From Pseudomonas triticicola (GTDB taxonomy: Bacteria; Pseudomonadota; Gammaproteobacteria; Pseudomonadales; Pseudomonadaceae), in assembly GCF_019145375.1 (NCBI RefSeq), contig NZ_JAHSTX010000001.1, positions 2,765,001-2,829,000 of the forward strand: a stretch of DNA of 64,000 bases. Direction: 5' to 3'. A program made the position numbers and the translations under genes. This document shows, one piece after another, positions 34,569-43,689 of the stretch (its first letter is position 1; every line of letters starts with the position of its first letter). The notes under the pieces were generated by a model, which worked only from the letters and a program-made list of their open reading frames with translations, made no database searches and was not told where the DNA came from.

Positions 34569-36848
34569 TCAAATACGCTTTGTGGCGTAACGCTTGAGCA
34601 TGCTTGGAACATCGAGAATCAGCGCAATGCGGCCGTCACCGGTGATGGTGGCGCCGGACATGCCCGGAGTTCCCTGGAGCATTTTGCCCAATGGCTTGAT
34701 GACCACTTCTTCCTGGCCGACCAGTTGATCGACGACGAAGCCGATCCGCTGAGTGCCCACCGAAAGAATCACCACATGGCCTTCGCGCTGCTCTTCGTGA
34801 GCGGCGGAGCTGACCAGCCAGCGCTTGAGGTAGAACAATGGCAGCGCCTTGTCGCGCACGATCACCACTTCCTGACCGTCGACGACATTGGTGGTCGACA
34901 GGTCGAGGTGGAAGATTTCGTTGACGTTGACCAGCGGGAACGCAAAGGCCTGATTGCCGAGCATGACCATCAGCGTCGGCATGATCGCCAGGGTCAACGG
35001 CACCTTGATGACGATCTTCGAGCCCTGGCCCTTGGTCGAGTAGATGTTGATCGAACCGTTGAGCTGGGAAATCTTGGTCTTCACCACGTCCATGCCGACA
35101 CCACGGCCGGACACGTCGGAGATCTCGGTCTTGGTCGAGAAACCCGGGGCGAAAATCAGGTTGTAGCACTCGGTATCGCTCAAGCGATCGGCGGCGTCCT
35201 TGTCCATCACACCGCGTTTTACCGCGATCGAACGCAGGACGTTCGGGTCCATGCCTTTGCCGTCGTCGGAGATCGACAGGAGGATATGGTCGCCTTCCTG
35301 CTCGGCCGCCAGCACCACGCGACCGCCACGGGCCTTGCCCGATGCTTCACGTTCTTCCGGCGACTCGATGCCATGGTCGACGGCGTTGCGCACCAAGTGG
35401 ACCAGCGGGTCGGCCAGAGCCTCGACAAGGTTTTTGTCGAGGTCGGTTTCTTCACCCACCAGTTCCAGGTTGATCTCTTTCTTGAGCTGCCGTGCGAGGT
35501 CGCGGACCAGACGCGGGAAGCGCCCGAAGACCTTCTTGATCGGCTGCATCCGCGTCTTCATTACGGCGGTCTGCAGGTCAGCGGTGACCACGTCGAGGTT
35601 CGACACGGCCTTGGACATGGCTTCGTCGCCGCTGTTGAGGCCCAGGCGCACCAGACGGTTACGCACCAGCACCAGCTCGCCGACCATGTTCATGATCTCG
35701 TCGAGCCGCGCGGTATCGACGCGCACGGTGGTTTCTGCTTCGCTGGCCGGTTTTTCTGCCGGTGCAGCGGCTGGCGCACGGGCCGCAGCCGGTGCAGCAG
35801 CGGCGGCCGGTTTCGGCGCCTCGGCTTTCGGTTCAGGCTTGGCGGCAGGTTTCGGCGCAGCAGCGGCAGCCGGAGCTTTCGCCGCTGGCGTGGCGACGCT
35901 CGACGCAGAGCCGGCAGTCGCAGCGCTGGCGTCAAACTTGCCTTTGCCGTGCAATTCGTCGAGCAGCGATTCGAATTCGTGATCGCTGATCAGGTCGCTG
36001 CCCGCCGCAGCGGCTGCCGGTGCAGCAGGTGCGGCCGGGGCCGAAGCGATGGCCGATTCCAGCGCGTCAACGGCGAAGTTGCCCTTGCCGTGCAACTGAT
36101 CGAGCAAGGCTTCGAATTCGTCGTCGGTGATGTCCGAGCTGTCGCCTGCAGCAGGCGCAGCCGGAGCCGCTGGTGCTGGCGCCGGAGCGACCGCATCGAC
36201 AGCAAACTGGCCCTTGCCGTGCAGCTGATCGAGCAGCGACTCAAATTCGGCGTCGGTGATTTCATCGCTGGCCGCCGTGTCGGCAACCGGCGCGGGCGCC
36301 ACAGCAGCAGCCGGAGCCTCAGCCTGGGCCTTGACGGCGTTCAGCGAGTCCAGCAATTGTTCGAATTCGTTATCGGTGATGTCTTCCGAGGAGTCGCTTT
36401 CAACGACCAGTTCTTCGATCATCTCGGCAACCGGCGAAGCCGGGGCTTCATCCGCCGATTGCGGCTCGGCCAGACGCGCCAGCGCGGCCAGCAGTTCCGG
36501 CGTCGCAGCGGTGATCGGTGCACGCTCACGGACTTCGCTGAACATGCTGTTCACCGCGTCCAGTGCCTCGAGCACCACGTCCATCAGTTCTGCATCAACG
36601 CGACGCTCACCCTTGCGCAGGATGTCGAAGACGTTTTCGGCGATGTGACAGCACTCCACCAGCTCATTGAGCTGAAGGAAGCCGGCGCCCCCTTTTACAG
36701 TGTGGAAACCGCGAAAAATTGCATTGAGCAGATCTGCATCATCCGGGCGGCTTTCCAGCTCGACCAGTTGTTCGGACAGTTGCTCAAGAATCTCGCCGGC
36801 CTCAACCAGGAAATCCTGAAGGATCTCTTCATCGGCGCCGAAGCTCAT
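34569..36848 (-). CDS. cheA: chemotaxis histidine kinase CheA
   Basis: 759 residues. Hpt (P1) domain with His49 in FRGFHTVKGGAGF; a long Ala/Pro linker from about residue 130 to 370; dimerisation P3 starting at about 385 (VDTARLDEIMNMVGEL); HATPase (NAVDHGIESPEEREASGK, SDDGKGMD, GRGVGMDVV); CheW-like P5 at the end. The linker holds four copies of (S)DITDxEFExLLDQLHGKG (plus-strand about 35940-36390), a motif that resembles the CheY-binding N-terminus of FliM. No classic P2 domain is evident. Confidence 0.95.
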   Translation of the reverse strand: MSFGADEEILQDFLVEAGEILEQLSEQLVELESRPDDADLLNAIFRGFHTVKGGAGFLQLNELVECCHIAENVFDILRKGERRVDAELMDVVLEALDAVNSMFSEVRERAPITAATPELLAALARLAEPQSADEAPASPVAEMIEELVVESDSSEDITDNEFEQLLDSLNAVKAQAEAPAAAVAPAPVADTAASDEITDAEFESLLDQLHGKGQFAVDAVAPAPAPAAPAAPAAGDSSDITDDEFEALLDQLHGKGNFAVDALESAIASAPAAPAAPAAAAAGSDLISDHEFESLLDELHGKGKFDASAATAGSASSVATPAAKAPAAAAAPKPAAKPEPKAEAPKPAAAAAPAAARAPAAAPAEKPASEAETTVRVDTARLDEIMNMVGELVLVRNRLVRLGLNSGDEAMSKAVSNLDVVTADLQTAVMKTRMQPIKKVFGRFPRLVRDLARQLKKEINLELVGEETDLDKNLVEALADPLVHLVRNAVDHGIESPEEREASGKARGGRVVLAAEQEGDHILLSISDDGKGMDPNVLRSIAVKRGVMDKDAADRLSDTECYNLIFAPGFSTKTEISDVSGRGVGMDVVKTKISQLNGSINIYSTKGQGSKIVIKVPLTLAIMPTLMVMLGNQAFAFPLVNVNEIFHLDLSTTNVVDGQEVVIVRDKALPLFYLKRWLVSSAAHEEQREGHVVILSVGTQRIGFVVDQLVGQEEVVIKPLGKMLQGTPGMSGATITGDGRIALILDVPSMLKRYATKRI

Positions 36849-36901
36849 TAATGGGGTGCTCCTACAGGTCTAAAAACCCAAAAAACCCGAATTCCGAAAC
36901 T

Positions 36902-37690
36902 CTAGAATCCAAGGCTGGATAACAAATCGTCCACATCGTCCTGACCGGACACAACGTCTTCTCGTTTATCGGCATGAATCTGCGGACCTTCACCCTGCGA
37001 GAGATGTTTTTGTGGATCTTTTTCAGCAAGCATTGCGGCGCGGTCATGTTCGATGCCCGCAAAGCGGTCGACCTGACTGGCCATGAGCACGAGTTTGAGC
37101 AGATTGCTTTCGACTTCGGTGACCAATTGGGTCACACGCTTGATCACTTGACCTGTGAGGTCCTGGTAATCCTGAGCCAGCAGGATGTCATTGAGGTTGC
37201 TCGACACCGCACGGTTGTCCGTGCTGCTGCGTGACAGAAAACCGTCGACCCGGCGCGCCAGTTCACGGAACTCTTCAGCCCCGACCTCGCGACGCATGAA
37301 GCGGCCCCAATCGGCGCTCAACGTCTGCGCTTCATCAGCGAGACTGTTGACCACCGGCGTGGCGCTTTCCACCAGATCCATGGTGCGGTTGGCCGCGGCT
37401 TCCGTCAGCTTGACCACATAGCCCAGGCGTTCGGTGGCGTCGGTGATTTGCGACACTTCCTCGGCCTGCGGCATGTGCGGATCAATCTGGAAATTGACGA
37501 TCGCACTGTGCAGTTCACGTGTGAGCTTGCCCACTTCCTGATACAGGCCGCGGTCACGGGTCTGATTGAGCTCATGGATCAGTTGCACCGCGTCGCCGAA
37601 CCTGCCTTTTTCAAGGCTCTCGACCAGTTCGACCGCGTGTTTTTTCAGGGTCGATTCGAAATCGCCCTGTGATGATTCGTTATGCTCCAT
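36902..37690 (-). CDS. cheZ: chemotaxis phosphatase CheZ
   Basis: 262 residues, helical throughout. TDATERLGYVVKLTEAAANR and the active-site segment ILLAQDYQDLTGQVIKRVTQ (Asp/Gln pair DYQDLTGQ) match CheZ, which dephosphorylates CheY-P. The C-terminal peptide QDDVDDLLSSLGF is the CheY-docking helix. Start ATG 37690 (MEHNESSQ) chosen over an in-frame ATG 5 codons upstream. Confidence 0.95.
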   Translation of the reverse strand: MEHNESSQGDFESTLKKHAVELVESLEKGRFGDAVQLIHELNQTRDRGLYQEVGKLTRELHSAIVNFQIDPHMPQAEEVSQITDATERLGYVVKLTEAAANRTMDLVESATPVVNSLADEAQTLSADWGRFMRREVGAEEFRELARRVDGFLSRSSTDNRAVSSNLNDILLAQDYQDLTGQVIKRVTQLVTEVESNLLKLVLMASQVDRFAGIEHDRAAMLAEKDPQKHLSQGEGPQIHADKREDVVSGQDDVDDLLSSLGF

Positions 37691-37708
37691 AGCTCCCCCG
37701 CGCATTCA

Positions 37709-38080
37709 TCAGCCGATGCGTTCGAAAATCTTCTCGATTTTGTCTTTCAACGCTTGAGCCGTGAAAGGTTTGACCACGTAACCGTTCACACCGGCCTGGG
37801 CGGCCTCGATGATCTGCTCGCGCTTGGCTTCAGCAGTCACCATCAACACCGGGAGGTGCTTGAGTTTTTCATCGGCGCGCACGTGACGCAGCAGGTCGAT
37901 ACCGGTCATGCCCGGCATGTTCCAGTCCGTTACCAGAAAGTCGATGCTGCCGCTGTTGAGCACCGGAATGGCAGTGGTGCCATCGTCGGCCTCGACGGTG
38001 TTGGTGAACCCAAGATCGCGCAGCAGGTTCTTGATGATCCGCCGCATCGTTGAGAAGTCATCAACGATGAGGATTTTCAT
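37709..38080 (-). CDS. cheY: chemotaxis response regulator CheY
   Basis: 123 residues, single receiver domain: Asp7/Asp8, phospho-acceptor Asp52 (FLVTDWNMPGMTG), Thr/Lys in MVTAEAKREQ and VKPFTA. Phosphorylated by CheA; binds FliM to switch rotation. I took ATG 38080 (MKILIVDDF), the usual family start. A GGAGG lies further upstream, so a TTG start at 38104 or 38092 adding 4-8 residues cannot be excluded. Confidence 0.95.
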   Translation of the reverse strand: MKILIVDDFSTMRRIIKNLLRDLGFTNTVEADDGTTAIPVLNSGSIDFLVTDWNMPGMTGIDLLRHVRADEKLKHLPVLMVTAEAKREQIIEAAQAGVNGYVVKPFTAQALKDKIEKIFERIG

Positions 38081-38247
38081 GTCTTTGTTCAATTCGACCT
38101 CCAAGCAGTCTTAAACGCGCCCAGCACCTGGACGCGCCACTTCAATCAATCGGCGCAGCACTTAAAGTTTGTCTGGAGCACAACGGATCGAGACCGGCGC
38201 CGTTCATCACCGCACCAGCCTCGTTTCGCAGTGTCCCCACACTGCCT
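38081..38247. other. fliA-cheY spacer
   Basis: About 140 bases without ORF. A sigma-28-like -10 (GCCGATTG near 38145-38152 on the minus strand) is present, but the matching -35 spacing is poor, so I do not call a promoter. Confidence 0.35.
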
Positions 38248-38988
38248 TCAGCGCGCTCGCCACTCCCCCAAACGCCCCCGCAGACGGGCCGCGCACTGGC
38301 TGTGTAACTGGCTGACCCGCGATTCACTGACGCCAAGGACTTCACCGATTTCCTTGAGGTTCAGCTCTTCGTCGTAGTACAGCGCCAACACCAGTCGCTC
38401 ACGCTCCGGCAAATTGGCAATCGCGTCCGCCAGCGCCGCCTGGAAGCGTTCATCTTCCAGATCGCGTGACGGCTCCATATGAGCACTCGCGCCATCCTCG
38501 TGCAGCCCTTCGTGTTCGCCGTCCTGCAACAGGTCGTCGAAACTGAACAGGCGACTGCCCAAGGTGTCATTCAGAATCCCGTAGTAATCGTCGAGACTCA
38601 ATTGGAGTTCGGCCGCAACCTCGTGATCTTTAGCGTCACGGCCGGTTTTAGCTTCAATCGAGCGAATCGCGTCGCTGACCATCCTGGTATTACGGTGAAC
38701 CGAGCGTGGCGCCCAATCCCCTTTGCGCACTTCATCGAGCATCGCGCCGCGGATTCGAATGCCCGCGTACGTTTCGAAACTGGCGCCTTTGCTGGCGTCG
38801 TATTTGGTCGAGACTTCGAGCAAACCGATCATCCCGGCCTGGATCAGGTCTTCGACCTGCACGCTGGCCGGCAGGCGCGCCAGCAAGTGATAGGCAATGC
38901 GTTTGACCAGTGGCGCGTAACGCTCGATCAATTCGTATTGCGCGTCACGCGCCGACTTTTTGTAAAGATTCATGCCACTGGCGGTCAT
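38248..38988 (-). CDS. fliA: flagellar sigma factor FliA (sigma-28)
   Basis: 246 residues. Region 2 (LIERYAPLVKRIAYHLLARL, VEDLIQAGMIGLLEVSTKYD, ASFETYAGIRIRGAMLDEVR), region 3, and region 4 (LPERERLVLALYYDEELNLK, EIGEVLGVSESRVSQLHSQC). It directs late flagellar and chemotaxis gene transcription. Start ATG 38988 overlaps the fleN stop by 4 bases. Confidence 0.97.
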   Translation of the reverse strand: MTASGMNLYKKSARDAQYELIERYAPLVKRIAYHLLARLPASVQVEDLIQAGMIGLLEVSTKYDASKGASFETYAGIRIRGAMLDEVRKGDWAPRSVHRNTRMVSDAIRSIEAKTGRDAKDHEVAAELQLSLDDYYGILNDTLGSRLFSFDDLLQDGEHEGLHEDGASAHMEPSRDLEDERFQAALADAIANLPERERLVLALYYDEELNLKEIGEVLGVSESRVSQLHSQCAARLRGRLGEWRAR

Positions 38989-39815
38989 ATCACAGGCCCT
39001 GCGGTTTGCTGCACGAGACGCTCGACGAAAAATTCCAGATGCCCGCGCGGGTTGGCCGGCAGCGGCCAGGTGTCGACCTTCTGGGCGATGGCCTTGAAGG
39101 CCAGCGCGCACTTGGAACGGGGAAAGGCTTCGTAGACGGCGCGCTGCTTCTGCACGGCCTTGCGCACGCTTTCGTCGTACGGCACGGCGCCGACGTATTG
39201 TAGGGCGACGTCGAGGAAGCGATCCGTGACCTTGGTCAACTTGGCGAACAGGTTGCGCCCTTCCTGCGGGCTCTGCGCCATGTTGGCCAGTACGCGGAAG
39301 CGGTTCATGCCGTAGTCGCGGTTGAGCAACTTGATCAGCGCGTAAGCGTCGGTGATCGAAGTCGGCTCGTCGCAGACCACCAGCAACACTTCCTGGGCGG
39401 CGCGTACGAAACTGACTACCGAGTCACCAATACCCGCAGCGGTGTCGATCACCAGCACGTCGAGATTGTCGCCGATGTCGCTGAACGCCTGGATCAGGCC
39501 GGCGTGCTGCGCCGGGCTCAGGTGCACCATGCTCTGCGTGCCGGAGGCCGCCGGCACGATGCGAATCCCGCCCGGGCCCTGCAACAGCACGTCGCGCAGT
39601 TCGCAACGGCCTTCGATGACGTCGGCCAGTGTGCGCTTGGGTGTCAGCCCCAGCAGAACGTCGACGTTCGCCAGGCCCAGGTCGGCGTCCAGCAGCATGA
39701 CCCGACGGCCAAGCTCTGCCAGCGCCAGCGACAAGTTCACTGACACGTTAGTCTTGCCGACGCCACCTTTGCCGCCGGTCACCGCGATCACCTGTACGGG
39801 ATGCATGCTGCCCAT
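38985..39815 (-). CDS. fleN: flagellar number regulator FleN (FlhG)
   Basis: 276 residues. MinD/ParA ATPase: TGGKGGVGKTNVSVNLSLAL, LLDADLGLANVDVLLGL, VLVIDTAAGIGDSVVSF. FleN binds FleQ and limits the cell to one polar flagellum. It lies after flhF with a 116-base spacer. Confidence 0.96.
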   Translation of the reverse strand: MGSMHPVQVIAVTGGKGGVGKTNVSVNLSLALAELGRRVMLLDADLGLANVDVLLGLTPKRTLADVIEGRCELRDVLLQGPGGIRIVPAASGTQSMVHLSPAQHAGLIQAFSDIGDNLDVLVIDTAAGIGDSVVSFVRAAQEVLLVVCDEPTSITDAYALIKLLNRDYGMNRFRVLANMAQSPQEGRNLFAKLTKVTDRFLDVALQYVGAVPYDESVRKAVQKQRAVYEAFPRSKCALAFKAIAQKVDTWPLPANPRGHLEFFVERLVQQTAGPVI

Positions 39816-39931
39816 GTTATTTCTTTACCTTGTCTTGCATAGACGGAGGCCACATTACTGGCTGCGCGTTCCTGATCGGAACAATGCGTGGCAGACCATC
39901 GATGTAGGTACAAAAACTGTTCATGATTACC

Positions 39932-41272
39932 TCAGCCAACCTGCTTGGTCGGGCTGTGATAGATATCAGCGAACATGTCAGCCATGGCTTCTTCGCTGGG
40001 TTCTTCCTGCATTTGCACGCTGACGGCGCGGCTGACCAACTGATGACGACGCGGCAGATGCAAATCATCCGGAATCCGTGGGCCATCGGTCAGATACGCG
40101 ACCGGCAATTCATGACTGATCGCCAGGCTCAACACTTCGCCGAGACTGGCCGTTTCATCCAGTTTAGTCAGGATGCAGCCGGCCAGCCCGCAACGCTTGT
40201 AACTGTGATAAGCGGCGGTTAGAACCTGTTTCTGGCTGGTGGTTGCCAGGACCAGATAGTTTTTTGAGCGAATGCCACGCCCGGCCAGGCTCTCAAGCTG
40301 CATGCGCAACGCCGGATCACTGGCTTGCAGGCCGGCAGTATCGATCAAAACCACGCGTTTGCGTAGCAGTGGATCCAATGCCTGCACCAGCGACTGACCC
40401 GGATCGACGTGCGTTACCGGCACGTTGAGGATGCGCCCGAGGGTTTTCAGTTGTTCCTGCGCGCCGATGCGGAAGCTGTCCATGCTCACCAGTGCAACGT
40501 TCTGCGCGCCGTACTTGAGCACGTAACGCGCGGCGAGCTTGGCCAGCGTGGTGGTCTTGCCCATGCCGGCGGGGCCGACCATGGCAATCACACCGCCCTC
40601 TTCCAGCGGCTCGACTTCCGGTACGGCAATCATCCGCGCCAGGTGGGCCAGCAGCATGCGCCAGGCCTGACGGGGTTCTTCGATATCGGTGATCATCGCC
40701 AGCAGATCGCGCGACAGCGGGCCGGACAGGCCAATGCGCTGCAGACGGCGATACAGATTGGCCTGGGCCGGACGGCTGCCTTGCAGCTGATTCCAGGCCA
40801 GGGTGCCGAGCTGCACTTCCATCAGCTCGCGCAGGCTGTTCAATTCAAAACGCATCGACTCCAGCGCACGCGGATCGACACCCGCCGAGGCCTGCGCAGG
40901 TGCTGCGGCCGGGCGCGTCGGTGCGGCGTAGGTCGGCTCGCTCAGCGGCTCGGCAGCAGTCAGCGGCAGGCCTGCGGTCAACGGCAGCCCTGCGAACAAC
41001 TGCTGATTGGTGTTGCCGTCGGCTTCGCCACGCAGGCTCAGCTCGGCCTGGGCGGTGACGATGCGCGACTGGGTCTTGCGCAGCTCGTCTTCGAGTTCCA
41101 TGTTCGGAACCCGTGGCGCCAGCGCCGACAATTTGTAATCCAGAGCCGCCGTCAACTCGACGCCGCCGGCAATGCGGCGGTTGCCGATGATGGCGGCATC
41201 AGCGCCCAGCTCATCGCGAACCAGCTTCATGGCCTGACGCATATCGGCGGCGAAAAAACGCTTAACTTGCAT
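39932..41272 (-). CDS. flhF: signal-recognition-type GTPase FlhF
   Basis: 446 residues. N-terminal basic B domain (MQVKRFFAADMRQAMKLVRD), then N and G domains of the SRP GTPase type: GPAGMGKTTTLAKLAARYVL, SMDSFRIGAQEQLKTLGRIL, VLIDTAGLQ, TKLDETASLGEVLSL. It places the flagellum at the pole. The linker contains a small direct repeat AGLPLT-AGLPLT. Confidence 0.96.
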   Translation of the reverse strand: MQVKRFFAADMRQAMKLVRDELGADAAIIGNRRIAGGVELTAALDYKLSALAPRVPNMELEDELRKTQSRIVTAQAELSLRGEADGNTNQQLFAGLPLTAGLPLTAAEPLSEPTYAAPTRPAAAPAQASAGVDPRALESMRFELNSLRELMEVQLGTLAWNQLQGSRPAQANLYRRLQRIGLSGPLSRDLLAMITDIEEPRQAWRMLLAHLARMIAVPEVEPLEEGGVIAMVGPAGMGKTTTLAKLAARYVLKYGAQNVALVSMDSFRIGAQEQLKTLGRILNVPVTHVDPGQSLVQALDPLLRKRVVLIDTAGLQASDPALRMQLESLAGRGIRSKNYLVLATTSQKQVLTAAYHSYKRCGLAGCILTKLDETASLGEVLSLAISHELPVAYLTDGPRIPDDLHLPRRHQLVSRAVSVQMQEEPSEEAMADMFADIYHSPTKQVG

Positions 41273-41283
41273 AAACCACTACC

Positions 41284-43413
41284 TCAGCCGTTGGGCCCTA
41301 CTGTCGCAACGATGGTCACTTGCTTGTTGTCCGGTACTTCCTGGTAGGCCAGTACATGCAGCCCTGGCACTGCGAGGCGGCCGAAGCGCGAGAGCATCGC
41401 GCGAATCGGGCCTGCTACCAGCAGGATCACCGGTTGGCCTTGCATTTCCTGACGCTGGGCCGCTTCGATCAACGAACGCTGCAGCTTCTCGGCCATGCTC
41501 GGCTCCAGCAGAACGCCCTCTTCCGAGCCTTGTCCTGCCTTCTGCAGACTATTGAGCAATATCTGTTCCAACCTTGGTTCCAATGTGATTACAGGCAGCT
41601 CGGACTCAGTGCCTACAATGCTTTGGACGATGGCGCGCGATACGCCGACCCGCACAGCGGCGACCAGCGCGGCGGTATCTTGACTCTTCGCGGCGTTGTT
41701 CGCGATCGCCTCGGCGATGCTGCGAATGTCGCGCACCGGCACGTGCTCGGCGAGCAGCGCTTGCAGAACCTTGAGCAACTGCGACAGCGAAACCACGCCC
41801 GGCACCAGCTCTTCAGCCAGTTTCGGCGAGCTCTTGGCCAGCAATTGCATGAGTTGCTGCACTTCCTCGTGGCCGATCAGCTCACTGGAGTGCTTGTACA
41901 GAATCTGGTTCAAGTGCGTGGCGACCACGGTGCTGGCGTCAACCACGGTATAGCCGAGCGATTGCGCCTGGGCACGCTGGCTGATTTCGATCCACACCGC
42001 CTCGAGGCCGAAAGCCGGATCTTTGGCGTTGATCCCGTTGAGCGAGCCGTACACCTGGCCCGGGTTGATCGCCAGTTCGCGATCCGGGTAGATCTCGGCC
42101 TCGGCGAGAATCACGCCCATCAGCGTCAGGCGGTAAGCGCTCGGCGCCAGATCGAGGTTGTCGCGGATGTGCACGGTCGGCATCAGGAAGCCCAGATCCT
42201 GCGAGAGCTTCTTGCGCACGCCCTTGATCCGCGCGAGCAATTGCCCACCCTGATTGCGGTCCACCAACGGGATCAGGCGATAGCCGACTTCGAGGCCGAT
42301 CATGTCGATCGGCGTCACGTCGTCCCAGCCCAGCTCCTTGGTTTCCATGGCGCGGGCCGGCGACGGCAGCAGTTCCTGCTGACGCTTGACCTCTTCCAGC
42401 GCCACGACCTTGGCAACGTTCTGCTTTTTCCAGAACAGGTATGCGCCGCCTGCGGCCAGCGCGGCCATGCTCAGGAACGAGAAGTGCGGCATGCCGGGCA
42501 CCAGGCCCATCACCGCCATCAAACCAGCGGCCACGGCCAGCGCTTTCGGCGAGGCGAACATCTGCCGGTTGATCTGCTTGCCCATGTCTTCCGAGCCGGA
42601 AGCACGGGTCACCATGATCGCCGCTGCTGTAGATAACAACAGTGATGGCAATTGCGCCACTAAACCGTCACCGATGGTCAGCAAGGCGTAAACCTTGCCC
42701 GCATCGCCGAAGCTCATGCCGTGCTGGAAGATACCGACCGCCATACCGCCGATGAGGTTGATGAACAGAATCAGCAGGCCGGCGATCGCGTCACCACGGA
42801 CGAACTTGCTGGCACCGTCCATCGAACCGTAGAACTCCGCCTCCTGGGCGACTTCCTGACGGCGCGACTTGGCTTGATTCTGGTCGATCAGGCCGGCGTT
42901 GAGGTCGGCGTCGATCGCCATTTGTTTGCCGGGCATCGCATCGAGGGTGAAACGCGCGCTCACCTCGGAAATTCGCCCGGCACCTTTGGTTACCACGACG
43001 AAGTTGATGATCATGAGGATCGCGAAAACCACGATACCGACCACGTAGTTACCGCCGATCACCACCTCACCGAAGGCCTGAATCACCTTACCGGCGGCGG
43101 CGTGGCCGTCCTGACCGTGGAGCATCACCACCCGCGTCGAGGCCACGTTCAAAGCCAGGCGCAGCAACGTTGCGACCAGCAGAATGGTCGGGAACACGGC
43201 GAAATCCAGCGGCCGCAGCGCATACACGCAGACCAGCAGGACGACGATGGACAGGGCAATGTTGAAGGTAAAGAAGACGTCGAGCAGGAACGGCGGTACC
43301 GGCAACATCATCATCGCCAGCATGACCAGCAGCAACAACGGCACGCCCAAATTGCCTCGACTGAGATCGGCAACGTTGGTGCGTGCTGTATTGAATAACT
43401 GAGTGCGATCCAC
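41284..43413 (-). CDS. flhA: flagellar export gate protein FlhA
   Basis: 709 residues. Eight membrane segments in the first 330 residues, with the FHIPEP-type signature MPGKQMAIDADLNAGLIDQN and RREVAQEAEFYGSMDGASKF. The large cytoplasmic domain binds export chaperones. Start codon GTG 43413, after AAAGGAACGGGGAAAACCG. It has a sigma-54 type promoter about 60 bases upstream. flhB, its usual neighbour, is displaced by the 8.5-kb island. Confidence 0.97.
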   Translation of the reverse strand: MDRTQLFNTARTNVADLSRGNLGVPLLLLVMLAMMMLPVPPFLLDVFFTFNIALSIVVLLVCVYALRPLDFAVFPTILLVATLLRLALNVASTRVVMLHGQDGHAAAGKVIQAFGEVVIGGNYVVGIVVFAILMIINFVVVTKGAGRISEVSARFTLDAMPGKQMAIDADLNAGLIDQNQAKSRRQEVAQEAEFYGSMDGASKFVRGDAIAGLLILFINLIGGMAVGIFQHGMSFGDAGKVYALLTIGDGLVAQLPSLLLSTAAAIMVTRASGSEDMGKQINRQMFASPKALAVAAGLMAVMGLVPGMPHFSFLSMAALAAGGAYLFWKKQNVAKVVALEEVKRQQELLPSPARAMETKELGWDDVTPIDMIGLEVGYRLIPLVDRNQGGQLLARIKGVRKKLSQDLGFLMPTVHIRDNLDLAPSAYRLTLMGVILAEAEIYPDRELAINPGQVYGSLNGINAKDPAFGLEAVWIEISQRAQAQSLGYTVVDASTVVATHLNQILYKHSSELIGHEEVQQLMQLLAKSSPKLAEELVPGVVSLSQLLKVLQALLAEHVPVRDIRSIAEAIANNAAKSQDTAALVAAVRVGVSRAIVQSIVGTESELPVITLEPRLEQILLNSLQKAGQGSEEGVLLEPSMAEKLQRSLIEAAQRQEMQGQPVILLVAGPIRAMLSRFGRLAVPGLHVLAYQEVPDNKQVTIVATVGPNG

Positions 43414-43473
43414 CGGTTTTCCCCGTTCCTTTAAAGCAAACTTTTGACGCCCCGAACGGGCGCAGGGCGGCTA

Positions 43474-43490
43474 TTGCAAGAAGCTTTCCA
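43474..43490 (-). promoter_or_regulatory. sigma-54 type promoter of flhA
   Basis: Minus strand TGGAAAG-CTTC-TTGCAA keeps GG-N10-GC of the -24/-12 consensus TGGCACG-N4-TTGCA. It is placed 61-77 bases before the flhA GTG, as expected for FleQ/RpoN-controlled early flagellar genes. Confidence 0.75.
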
Positions 43491-43554
43491 ACTTTTGCCG
43501 GGGAATGAAATAGAGCGGTTTTGCTTGTGATTGTCGGCTGATTGGGCTGGCCCC

Positions 43555-43644
43555 TTCGCGAGCAGGCTCGCTCCCACAGTTTGAAATGCATTCCCAATCG
43601 GACATTTGGAATACGGCCCCTGTGGGAGCGAGCCTGCTCGCGAA
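43555..43644. repeat. REP pair (BIME), copy 8
   Basis: Inverted REP units with about 42 bases between them, within the first long direct repeat and upstream of the structured leader. Confidence 0.9.
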
Positions 43645-43689
43645 GAGGCCATCGAATGCGGCGCATTTTTTCGATTTAAACGAAGCTGT

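Noticed and set aside
34413..36851. 812-residue plus-strand ORF opposite cheA and cheB
   Set aside because: It is a shadow of the GC-rich cheA frame: low-complexity Arg/His/Gln-rich translation, no family resemblance, and cheA has full domain support on the other strand.
38120..38160. Sigma-28 promoter for cheY
   Set aside because: A GCCGATTG -10-like sequence is present on the minus strand but no TAAA lies at the required 15-base spacing.
39816..39931. Sigma-54 promoter before fleN
   Set aside because: TGGCCTCCGTCTATGCAAG has GG and GC 11 bases apart rather than 10.
39817..40086. 89-residue minus-strand ORF between flhF and fleN
   Set aside because: It overlaps the end of flhF in another frame and shows no family features.
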